Below are positions 1-5,709 of a DNA stretch of 5,709 bases, in pieces. The notes beneath the pieces are model-generated. The model was given only the letters and a program-made list of their open reading frames with translations. It was not told where the DNA came from and did not search any database. The stretch's first letter is position 1. Each line of letters opens with the position of its first letter. Made by a program: the position numbers and the translations under genes. Origin of the DNA: Candidatus Poribacteria bacterium (GTDB lineage: Bacteria; Poribacteria; WGA-4E; DTYX01); NCBI GenBank assembly GCA_012961655.1, contig DTYX01000774.1, positions 1-5,709 on the forward strand, written 5' to 3'.

Positions 1-497
1 CCGTCGTTTTTCTCCTGCCCTCAACGGATGGGAAACGGTACGAGGGTAGTTACGACGATTTTGAGAAAGTCGGTAACTACACAATCACGTTTTTTGCTGA
101 AGATTTGCGAGATAAGATTTCCGCCCCCAAACAGACGACGGTTACGGTGAAACAGAGCCAAGCGGTTGACCCAAACGGAAATCCGCTAACAACATGGGGG
201 AATATCAAAACCGCACTGCTGCCGCTCTATCCCAATCCGTCCAACCCGGAGACGTGGATTCCATATCAGCTCGCCGGCGATGCTACCGTTATTTTGACCA
301 TCTACGATGTCAGCGGGAAAGAGGTACGGCGGCTTTCTCTCGGTCATCGGAAAGCAGGAAACTACCGAACTGTAAACAAATCTGCATACTGGGATGGACT
401 AAATGAACATGGAGAAAGCGTCACCAGTGGAATCTATTTCGTGCAGATGCGCGCCGGTGATTTCGTACAGATGCGGCGGTTGGTAATCTTGAAGTAA
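1..497 (+). CDS. C-terminal part of a secreted protein with an Ig-like segment and a FlgD/T9SS-type sorting domain (5' partial)
   Basis: The frame is open from base 3 (bases 1-2 end a codon outside the window) to TAA at 495-497, giving 164 residues. A TTG at 105 could be read as a start, but coding similarity continues upstream of it, so the gene enters from outside. The first 50 or so residues look like the last strands of an Ig-like domain (YEGSYDDF, VGNYTITFFAEDL, then TTVTV). After a linker comes an approximately 90-residue C-terminal domain from about base 216: PNPSNPETWIPYQLA, then ILTIYDVSGKEVRRLSLG, AYWDGLNEHGESVTSGIYF and a final RRLVILK. This is the FlgD-Ig / type IX-like C-terminal fold used in several phyla for export or surface attachment, and the NPETWIPYQLA version is typical of Poribacteria. 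In that group such tails follow many different N-terminal domains (peptidases, caspase-like proteins, repeat proteins), so the function of the whole protein cannot be named. Two hairpins follow the stop, which suggests it is not in the downstream operon. Confidence 0.88.
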   Translation, partial: VVFLLPSTDGKRYEGSYDDFEKVGNYTITFFAEDLRDKISAPKQTTVTVKQSQAVDPNGNPLTTWGNIKTALLPLYPNPSNPETWIPYQLAGDATVILTIYDVSGKEVRRLSLGHRKAGNYRTVNKSAYWDGLNEHGESVTSGIYFVQMRAGDFVQMRRLVILK

Positions 498-520
498 GTC
501 GCTTATAAATGTGACACTTT

Positions 521-546
521 GCCCCAATACCAGAGGGTGTTGGGGC
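521..546 (+). terminator. Strong hairpin after the first gene, probable transcription terminator
   Basis: Bases 521-531 (GCCCCAATACC) pair with 536-546 (GGTGTTGGGGC) as an 11-bp stem with one G-U pair and a four-base AGAG loop. It begins 23 bases after the stop codon. No T-run follows directly because a second hairpin starts at 548; the first T-run, TTTTT, is at 580-584 after that second hairpin. The pair together could work as a terminator. The structure is seen; the function is inferred. Confidence 0.6.
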
Positions 547-547
547 C

Positions 548-576
548 TGCCTGTGCGTGCCGCACGCAGACAGGCA
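548..576. repeat. REP-like GC-rich palindrome
   Basis: The outer arms TGCCTG (548-553) and CAGGCA (571-576) enclose a perfect inner palindrome, TGCGTGC at 554-560 and GCACGCA at 562-568, with C561 in the centre and two unpaired bases (569-570). The near-symmetry means it can fold on either strand. CAATTTTT follows, so on the + strand it could also serve as a terminator. Palindromes of this kind are commonly scattered between genes in multicopy form. Only one copy lies in this window, so the repeat status rests on resemblance. Confidence 0.5.
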
Positions 577-647
577 CAATTTTTGCCTATTCTTTGAAAC
601 CTCGCATATCAACTTCCGTTTTGAGCAAAAATTTCAATCAACTCCCT

Positions 648-653
648 GGGAGG
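648..653 (+). promoter_or_regulatory. Ribosome binding site that fixes a TTG start for the kinase
   Basis: GGGAGG lies nine bases before the TTG at 663. The same frame is open back to before 519, but the upstream part overlaps the two hairpins and has no Shine-Dalgarno site before the alternative TTG codons at 519 and 621. The protein-kinase fold also begins just after residue 1 when translation starts at 663. This site therefore decides the start. Confidence 0.75.
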
Positions 654-662
654 TGTATAAAA

Positions 663-1910
663 TTGAACGAAGAAATAGCTGGATGTAAACTCATCACAAA
701 ATTAAAGGAAACTCGATTAAGCGAGACTTGGCTTGCCAAAAACTCTGCTGGACAAGAGGTAGTTCTCAAGAAGATTAAATCCCCGGATAAGAATTTGGTC
801 ATCAGAGAAGCACAAGCGATGGCAGAACTCGGCGAAGGCCAGCCAAATATTGTCCAGATTTATCATGCTGGAGAGGAGGGCGGAGTCGGTTTCATTATCA
901 TGGAGTATATGCGCGGCGGCAATCTGATGGAGCGAATCGGCGGTGAGGGAATGAAGATCTCTGAAAGCATCAAGTATATGTTGACAGTGGGGGATGCCCT
1001 TCAGCATATCCATGCGAATGGAAAAATCCATTTTGACGTCAAACCCCAGAACATACTCTTCGATGATAAAGGAAACGTAAAGCTTTCGGATTTTGGCTCT
1101 ATTGCGTTTCTTAGCCCTGCGATGAATATGCCTACCCCCACAACTCAAGAGTATGCAGCGCCAGAAGCCCTTAAAATGTATGAGTGGCATTTCAAGAAAA
1201 TCGAGTATGAAAAAGAGATTAAGGAGTTAGAAGCAACCAGGAGTACGCAAAATAAGGCAAGGATAAAGGAGCTGCAATGCAAGCTAAAGGCTCTGAAAAA
1301 GCCCAGAGTTGACCAAAGGGCTGATATTTACTCCTTTGGCAAAACCCTCTATCAATGCCTGACACAAGCGGAATTTAACAAAGATGAGCCATTCGTCCTG
1401 AATAGTCCCAGAGAACTGAATCGCAAAGTTCCCCGGTGGTTGGACAAAATCGTGATGAAAGCTCTTGAATTCGACCCAGAAGACAGGTATCAAAAGATGT
1501 CAGAAATGCTCAACGCATTGAGGTGGCATCTCTTGCTGAAAAAGGTGAAGTATGCAGCATTTTCTTTTGTGGTGGCTATCATTATAGCCTTGTGCGTTTG
1601 GATTCTCCCTCCCGCACCGCCGGTGGACGAATTAACACGTCAGGCAGAGATTGCCATCGAAAGCCAGCAGATGGGGAAGGGAATCAATTTATTGGAGGAA
1701 GCTGCGAAATTGGCTGCGAAAAGAAAGTTGGATAAAGCGCGGCAAATTGAATTGCATAGGCGATTAGTCAATTATTATCGTGGATTATCCCTGCCCAACT
1801 GGGATAAGGTTAAGGAACATTCCCAGGCGATTCTCAACCTCAACCCGTCCGACCAACGCGCAATAAGGGATTTGGAAGAGGCGAGAAGACAGGAGGACAA
1901 ACACCCTTAA
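663..1910 (+). CDS. Membrane-anchored eukaryotic-type Ser/Thr protein kinase with a short extracytoplasmic helical tail
   Basis: The protein has 415 residues from the TTG at 663, chosen for its GGGAGG site. Residues 8-290 form a Hanks-type kinase: ATP-binding Lys at 36 or 37 (VVLKKI), helix-C Glu49, a hinge at IIMEYMRGGNL (78-88), catalytic loop HFDVKPQNIL with Asp125, Lys127 and Asn130, DFG at 143-145, APE at 166-168, helix-F Asp221 (ADIYSFG) and Arg275. The catalytic residues are present, so activity is plausible. Three things are odd. The segment where the glycine-rich loop should lie (10-24, KLITKLKETRLSETW) has no glycine. HRD is HFD, making it a non-RD kinase. About 45 charged, helix-prone residues (170-215) sit between APE and helix F, where most kinases have a short stretch. 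A hydrophobic segment at 297-315 is a single membrane span, followed by PPAPP and about 95 helical residues that resemble degenerate TPR repeats, predicted outside the cytoplasm. The next gene starts 78 bases on, on the same strand. The substrate is unknown; the exported products downstream are candidate partners only by position. Confidence 0.9.
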   Translation: MNEEIAGCKLITKLKETRLSETWLAKNSAGQEVVLKKIKSPDKNLVIREAQAMAELGEGQPNIVQIYHAGEEGGVGFIIMEYMRGGNLMERIGGEGMKISESIKYMLTVGDALQHIHANGKIHFDVKPQNILFDDKGNVKLSDFGSIAFLSPAMNMPTPTTQEYAAPEALKMYEWHFKKIEYEKEIKELEATRSTQNKARIKELQCKLKALKKPRVDQRADIYSFGKTLYQCLTQAEFNKDEPFVLNSPRELNRKVPRWLDKIVMKALEFDPEDRYQKMSEMLNALRWHLLLKKVKYAAFSFVVAIIIALCVWILPPAPPVDELTRQAEIAIESQQMGKGINLLEEAAKLAAKRKLDKARQIELHRRLVNYYRGLSLPNWDKVKEHSQAILNLNPSDQRAIRDLEEARRQEDKHP

Positions 1911-1924
1911 GTACATCCCACTTT

Positions 1925-1943
1925 AACGGGCAGGCTGCCCGTT
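1925..1943. repeat. Perfect 19-base intergenic palindrome
   Basis: AACGGGCAG (1925-1933) and CTGCCCGTT (1935-1943) are exact reverse complements around G1934, 14 bases after the kinase stop. It is followed by CTACTTTAATTT, which is only weakly T-rich, so it is a poor intrinsic terminator. It may be a dispersed repeat, a binding site for a dimeric regulator, or an mRNA-stability hairpin inside the operon. The symmetry is seen; the role is unknown. Confidence 0.55.
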
Positions 1944-1988
1944 CTACTTTAATTTACCAAAGTCAAACTAAAAAAGGAGAGAATACTG

Positions 1989-3068
1989 ATGAAAGACAAA
2001 AAAAAGAATCGCTCCAAGCGATTCAAACTTCAAACCATCGTAGTGCTTTTTGTAGCGTTCAGTCTCAACTTTGCCACTCTTTCGTTGGGCGAAGTGAATC
2101 AAGAGGATGCGTTCATGGTTAAAGCGCGCGAGGCTTTGCTCGCAGGTGAGGCAATTACCGTTAAAGGTAGAGGAAATAGTGGCCCCCTTACTAAAGAGCT
2201 AACATTGGCGCAAAAGAAAGCCAGAGCGGAGAGCGCAGCGCGTGCTGACGCCCAAATTCAGTTGGCGGGGATACTGGGCGGACTTGTTATCAGTGGTGAA
2301 ACGGAATTCGGAATAGGGGAGATTATCAAGCAACGATATACAATCAAGCAGCTTGAATATGCATTGCAGTATGCTATTCAACAAAAGCCCACGAATTTCG
2401 CGGTTCTCAAAGATGGCTCTGTTGAAGCCACCCTAACGTTGCAAATTGCGCTTAAAACTTCAGCCATTAAGCCTTTTTCTCCCCAGCCAGCTCTTTTGAC
2501 CCTTAAAGAGATAGACATCCTAAAACTGTTGGCTCTCTCAAAATCCCTCCCAGATCAAATTGCGGGATTAAAAGCCCTGCAACGAAAACAGACTGCAGAG
2601 CAAAAAGAGCAATTGAGTGAACTTAACACTCGGTTAGCCGATGTTAAGAACAAACTCAAAGATATTGGACAGGACGTCGCAGAACTGTCGAGTCGTACAC
2701 CAAAGCCACCGGCTAAATGGGAGAATGTCACAGGGCTGATTGTGGACGCTCGTGAGAAAGGGACTAAGCGGGGGGCTTTAACAACCATCTACACCCCGCA
2801 AAATAAGGAGATTTATGGCTTACACCGAGTACCTGAAGAAATCCGCAGAAGGTGGGGACTTGTCGGGTACGCGAAAAATGAAAAAGAAGCCAAGGAGCTT
2901 TATGGTGATTGGCTGGGAGAAAACTATAAGATTGTCAAAGCCGTCGCCGCTACAGGGCCAAACAATAACCAAGTTATTATCTCTGAAGATGATGCGGCAG
3001 CCATCGAAGCGAGCGATGTCAGAACACAGTATTTAGAGCGCGGACGCGTTGTTATCCTTGTTAAGTGA
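1989..3068 (+). CDS. Exported protein: LPP20-like module, coiled coil, and FlgT/LPP20-associated C-terminal domain
   Basis: The 359-residue protein starts at ATG 1989, with AAGGAG about nine bases upstream. Residues 1-34 are a long signal peptide: a lysine-rich start to residue 13, a hydrophobic core at about 16-29 and likely cleavage after SLG34. There is no lipobox. Residues 54-155 form an LPP20-like module: AITVKGRG, a helix with ARAESAARADAQ (78-89), VISGETEFG, and a closing strand pair KDGSVEATLTLQIAL (141-155). LPP20 is the family of the Helicobacter surface lipoprotein and is related to the N-terminal part of Vibrio FlgT. Residues 172-235 are Leu/Lys/Glu-rich and probably a coiled coil. 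Residues 243-359 (NVTGLIVDAREKG, KEIYG, WGLVGYA, VVILVK) match my memory of a C-terminal domain that accompanies LPP20-type exported proteins. The next gene encodes a paralog of the N-terminal module. A cell-envelope or periplasmic structural role is inferred; no enzyme motif is visible. Confidence 0.8.
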   Translation: MKDKKKNRSKRFKLQTIVVLFVAFSLNFATLSLGEVNQEDAFMVKAREALLAGEAITVKGRGNSGPLTKELTLAQKKARAESAARADAQIQLAGILGGLVISGETEFGIGEIIKQRYTIKQLEYALQYAIQQKPTNFAVLKDGSVEATLTLQIALKTSAIKPFSPQPALLTLKEIDILKLLALSKSLPDQIAGLKALQRKQTAEQKEQLSELNTRLADVKNKLKDIGQDVAELSSRTPKPPAKWENVTGLIVDAREKGTKRGALTTIYTPQNKEIYGLHRVPEEIRRRWGLVGYAKNEKEAKELYGDWLGENYKIVKAVAATGPNNNQVIISEDDAAAIEASDVRTQYLERGRVVILVK

Positions 3069-3070
3069 CT

Positions 3071-3115
3071 AAAAAGGGTATGGGCGCTAAAAACAAGCTG
3101 TCCATACCCAAAAAT
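3071..3115. other. Intergenic hairpin between the two LPP20-like genes
   Basis: GGGTATGG (3076-3083) pairs perfectly with CCATACCC (3102-3109), with weaker pairing further in and a loop rich in A. The + strand has AAAAA on both sides of the stem. A transcript from the - strand would therefore end in a U-run after the stem, as in an intrinsic terminator, while a + strand transcript would not. No - strand gene is seen that it would serve. On the + strand it may be an mRNA-stability or partial-attenuation structure that lowers or separates expression of the two paralogs. Confidence 0.5.
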
Positions 3116-3133
3116 AACTAAGGGAGGCTTTCC

Positions 3134-3967
3134 ATGCAGAAATTGTTTTGCTTCATCATAATTGGATTGATAGTCGGACCCTACGAAGCCTCAAGCCAGC
3201 AAACTACACCTTCCCTCGCTGCGGAGGCTTTAGTAAGGATGTGGGGTGGAAGGATTACCGCTTGGGGGAGAGGGCATGCAAGGCGGCAGGACGTAACCGA
3301 TGCTGAGAAGAGGGCGGCAGCGCATGCTGCTGCCAGGGCAGATGCGCAGGTAAAGCTTGGGGAATATCTGAAAGGCGTTATTGTTTCTGGGGGAAAGACA
3401 ATTGGCTTAGAGGCAGTCAAGGAGCAACGCTTTAAAATCGAACTTGAACCGATTCTAGTAAAATATGCGAAAGAGGTTTTCAGCGATATCCACACCCTTG
3501 GTGATGGCTCTGTCGAAGCTCTGGTAGAAATGGAGATATTGCTTAACCGTTTTGATAGGTATCTTCCCAAGAAGTCAGTTCCAAAAGCTGCCCTCCTTTC
3601 TATTTTGCCGGGCGGTGGATATTTCTATAGCGGGCATATCAAAAAAGGAATTGTTTCCACCGTTTTTCAAGGCGCAGCTTTGATAGGAATAGGGGTCGCA
3701 CAATATCATTTCTCACGGGAGCGGAAGAGCTATCGCGACGCTACAAATGTCGATGAGATTAGAAAACACTTCGACAATTCCGTAGATTATTATCAAAATA
3801 GAAATTGGTTTATAGGCGGTTATGCGCTGCTGGCTTTAGTCAATGCTGCCTGGTCAACTTATGACGCCCGCCAGTATACTGAGCAGTGGCTCAAACAGCA
3901 GGAAAAAAAGTACACTTTTGCTCCTCGAGGAGGTGACTTCCTGCTCGCTTATGAATACCGTTTCTAA
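3134..3967 (+). CDS. Exported protein: LPP20-like module fused to a DUF5683-like membrane domain
   Basis: The 277-residue protein starts at ATG 3134, six bases after GGGAGG. Residues 1-21 look like a signal peptide (MQKLFCFIIIGLIVG, likely cut near ASS21). Cys6 is too early and in the wrong context for a lipobox. Residues 40-137 repeat the module of the preceding gene: ITAWGRG, EKRAAAHAAARADAQ (58-72), VIVSGGKTIG, KEQRFKI and GDGSVEALVEMEILL (123-137). Residues 149-245 resemble DUF5683 proteins: PKAALLSILPGGGYFYSGH and KKGI, a hydrophobic segment at about 173-190, a polar tyrosine-rich stretch, and a second hydrophobic segment at about 226-241. The last residues, GDFLLAYEYRF, alternate and end in Phe, as in the last strand of many outer-membrane proteins. 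The protein is too short and too helical for an ordinary barrel, so its exact location is unsettled. It lies 65 bases after its paralog and 15 bases before the lipoprotein gene, and is probably co-expressed with both. Confidence 0.8.
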   Translation: MQKLFCFIIIGLIVGPYEASSQQTTPSLAAEALVRMWGGRITAWGRGHARRQDVTDAEKRAAAHAAARADAQVKLGEYLKGVIVSGGKTIGLEAVKEQRFKIELEPILVKYAKEVFSDIHTLGDGSVEALVEMEILLNRFDRYLPKKSVPKAALLSILPGGGYFYSGHIKKGIVSTVFQGAALIGIGVAQYHFSRERKSYRDATNVDEIRKHFDNSVDYYQNRNWFIGGYALLALVNAAWSTYDARQYTEQWLKQQEKKYTFAPRGGDFLLAYEYRF

Positions 3968-3982
3968 GGGAGGTGGACTGGC

Positions 3983-5709
3983 ATGAAACGATTTATCATT
4001 TTTCTTATGTTATTCCTTCTGGCATGCGGGGTTGACCACGATAATCCGTTAGACCCTGCAAAGAGCAATGTGCCACAACCGCGCGTTATCGAGTTCACCA
4101 CGCAAACAACACCAAAAGGCATAAAGCTGACATGGCTTCCAGATAGCAGGGCTCATAAATACAATATCTACCGCAGCCTATCTGAAAACCAAGGCTACGG
4201 GAACAAGCCAATAAAAGAAAAAGTGGAAGGCGATTCCTACGTAGATGAGACGGCGCTCAAGGCGGACATCTATTATTATAAGGTAGTACCACTCTATCAA
4301 ATTGTGGGGCAACCTAAAAATCTGGAAGGTTCAGTCATCAAAGCCCCACCCGAATTCGGCATTCCCCCTGCGAAGATAGTCAAGCTCGAAATCAAGGGAG
4401 AAGATATTCTAATGGCGGGGATCACCTATTCATTTTCGACGGTAGGACAAAATGTTCATGGCAAAGCTGTGCCCATCTTACCGGAATGGAGGGTTGAACC
4501 TATTGCAAGCGGCGAAATGAAGAAAGAGGGGGTCTTGACAGCAACAAAAAGCGGTGAGATAGAAATCATCGCTACTTTTTTGAACATTACAGAAAAGAAA
4601 AAATTGGTTGTCGAGCCGAAAATACCCACCCTTATAAAAATAATTTCCAGGCAGTCGCAAGAGGGGATTGTCAACACAACGTTAGCCAAGCCGCTTATTC
4701 TGAAGGTCTTGGACGCTTTCAACAACGGTGTCCCCGACATTCCGATTGATGTTGAAATCTCCGGGCCGGCAACTGCCGTTCTATCTCCTGAGAAGCCCTA
4801 CAAAACAGATAACAAAGGACGGCTAACTGTTCGCCTCACTTTGGGAGAGAAAATCGGCGAGTATGAAGTTAAAGCAACGCTTCAGGAAAATCCTGATATA
4901 ACTGCTACCTTAAAAGCTTACGCTCTACCAGACCAAGTTGACCAGATTCTCGTCGAGTCACCAGGCGTTCAAACTGTCCGGCCGGGGCAAGAAGTGTCCA
5001 TTAAAGCCACTTTATTCGACCAGTACAAGAATCCGATTGAAGGCAAAACAGTAACCTTTAGGGCAGAAGACGCAACCTTGACGTCCACACGCCCTATCAC
5101 AAATCGTCAAGGGAAAGCGGAAACAACTTTAACGGCATGGACAAGGATTGGAAGCTACTTCGTCATGGTGGAAAGCGAGAGCATTTCCCGGAAAATTGAC
5201 ATCCGTGTAATAGACGGACCGGCTGAAAATCTTAGAAAAGCGCTCAACGCTCCATCCGCTGGAACTGTTGGCGAAACTCTGATTCTCTCCGTCGAGGTGA
5301 CAGATGAATATGAAAATCCTGTAAAAGGTGTATCTGTATCCTTCAAAGGGGGAGAAGGAGGCAGACTGCAAGAGACAAATGTTAGGACAAACGAAAGCGG
5401 AATTGCAACTGCGAGCTTTACTTTGGGCTCAAAAGCGAAGGAGTACATTGTTAGAGCCGAGAGTCCAGGGCTGAAAGGTTCTCCTGTAGAATTTCGCATT
5501 GCAGCGCATCCAGGTCCGCCTGTGAAAATCTCACTTCTGCCCATCGGTGACAGAACAGGCGTAGTGACGCAGAGCTTCAGCGCTCCTCTTACAGTGCAGG
5601 TTAAAGACGTGAATGAAAATCCTGTAAGCAACATCCCCGTGAATTTCACCATCGACGAAGTGCCCGATACCTCACGTGGATACAAACTCTCTCGCTATAC
5701 AGTTTATAC
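3983..5709 (+). CDS. Large surface lipoprotein with FN3-like and tandem Big_1-like Ig domains (3' partial)
   Basis: ATG 3983 follows GGGAGGTGG with about nine bases of spacing, and the frame has no stop to the window edge: 575 full codons plus two bases. Residues 1-15 are a lipoprotein signal (MKRFIIFLMLFLLAC), with Cys15 followed by Gly, so the mature protein should be lipid-anchored and possibly moved to the outer membrane. Residues 33-110 look FN3-like (GIKLTWLPDSRAHKYNIYR, then YYYKVVPLY). Residues 128-212 resemble a Big_2-like domain (AKIVKLEIKGED, then GVLTATKSGEIEIIATF). From about residue 214 there are four repeats of about 100 residues with the invasin/intimin Big_1 pattern: a strand, then D-x-Y-x-N-P-V-x-G-x-x-V-x-F, then a T-x-x-x-G-x-A strand. 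Such stacks form rods that hold an adhesive or binding tip away from the cell. The tip or C-terminal domain, if present, is outside the window. It is the last visible gene of the operon. Confidence 0.87.
   Translation, partial: MKRFIIFLMLFLLACGVDHDNPLDPAKSNVPQPRVIEFTTQTTPKGIKLTWLPDSRAHKYNIYRSLSENQGYGNKPIKEKVEGDSYVDETALKADIYYYKVVPLYQIVGQPKNLEGSVIKAPPEFGIPPAKIVKLEIKGEDILMAGITYSFSTVGQNVHGKAVPILPEWRVEPIASGEMKKEGVLTATKSGEIEIIATFLNITEKKKLVVEPKIPTLIKIISRQSQEGIVNTTLAKPLILKVLDAFNNGVPDIPIDVEISGPATAVLSPEKPYKTDNKGRLTVRLTLGEKIGEYEVKATLQENPDITATLKAYALPDQVDQILVESPGVQTVRPGQEVSIKATLFDQYKNPIEGKTVTFRAEDATLTSTRPITNRQGKAETTLTAWTRIGSYFVMVESESISRKIDIRVIDGPAENLRKALNAPSAGTVGETLILSVEVTDEYENPVKGVSVSFKGGEGGRLQETNVRTNESGIATASFTLGSKAKEYIVRAESPGLKGSPVEFRIAAHPGPPVKISLLPIGDRTGVVTQSFSAPLTVQVKDVNENPVSNIPVNFTIDEVPDTSRGYKLSRYTVY
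4622..5709 (+). other. Array of four Big_1-like Ig repeats inside the lipoprotein
   Basis: Repeat borders fall near 4622, 4928, 5222 and 5516, so the units are close to 100 codons each; the fourth is cut by the window. Their matching cores are LDAFNNGVPDIPIDVEI, FDQYKNPIEGKTVTF, TDEYENPVKGVSVSF and KDVNENPVSNIPVNF. The units match in pattern but differ widely in sequence, so this is an old duplication and not a recent DNA repeat. More units may follow. Confidence 0.75.

Noticed and set aside
216..494. Calling the tail of the first protein proof of a Bacteroidetes type IX secretion system
   Set aside because: The fold is related, but similar FlgD-like tails occur in phyla where that secretion system is not established, and no secretion gene is in the window.
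656..661. TATAAA as a promoter -10 box
   Set aside because: It falls in the spacer between the ribosome binding site and the TTG start, and no -35 element sits at the right distance.
519..662. Upstream extension of the kinase reading frame to a TTG at 519 or 621
   Set aside because: It runs through the two hairpins, has no ribosome binding site and no kinase-like sequence; TTG 663 has a well-placed GGGAGG.
717..1190. Minus-strand open frame of 157 codons
   Set aside because: It is opposite the conserved kinase core and shows no domain of its own.
1989..3068. Naming the first LPP20-like gene flgT
   Set aside because: Only module-level similarity is visible, no flagellar gene is nearby, and the coiled coil is not part of FlgT as I know it.
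3181..3570. Minus-strand open frame of 129 codons
   Set aside because: It mirrors the LPP20-like module; its Ala/Ser-rich sequence is what the reverse of that helix gives.
5155..5685. Minus-strand open frame of 176 codons
   Set aside because: It lies opposite the Ig repeats of the lipoprotein, is Ser/Thr/Pro-rich without a recognisable domain, and the + frame has clear domain patterns.

Overview
The window holds five genes, all on the + strand. Two run off the ends: the first lacks its 5' part and the last lacks its 3' part. No tRNA, rRNA, CRISPR array or insertion sequence was seen. The C-terminal tail of the first protein (NPSNPETWIPYQLA, an IYDVSGKEVR strand, AYWDGLNEHGESVTSGIYF, and a final RRLVILK) is the form I know from Candidatus Poribacteria and related uncultured bacteria. 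Signal peptides, a lipobox and an outer-membrane-like C-terminus fit a diderm. The phylum call is recall of sequence style, not a database result.

Layout: 1-497 is the end of a secreted protein with an Ig-like segment and a FlgD/T9SS-type sorting or anchoring domain. 498-662 is intergenic, with two strong back-to-back hairpins (521-546 and 548-576). The first probably ends the upstream transcript; the second looks like a dispersed REP-like palindrome. 663-1910 is a membrane-anchored eukaryotic-type Ser/Thr kinase with unusual motifs. 1911-1988 holds a perfect palindrome. 1989-3068 and 3134-3967 are two exported proteins that share an LPP20-like module and differ in their C-terminal parts. A hairpin lies between them. 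From 3983 to the end runs a large lipoprotein with an FN3-like domain and a series of Big_1-like Ig domains. It is open to the window edge.

The kinase gene and the three that follow have gaps of 78, 65 and 15 bases and clear Shine-Dalgarno sites, so they look like one operon. The inferred theme is the cell envelope: a cytoplasmic kinase with a short extracytoplasmic tail, two paralogous exported LPP20-like proteins, and a long surface lipoprotein that could act as an adhesin or a stalk. I know of no named system with this gene set. It is the best candidate in the window for something undescribed, but its function is not shown by the sequence.
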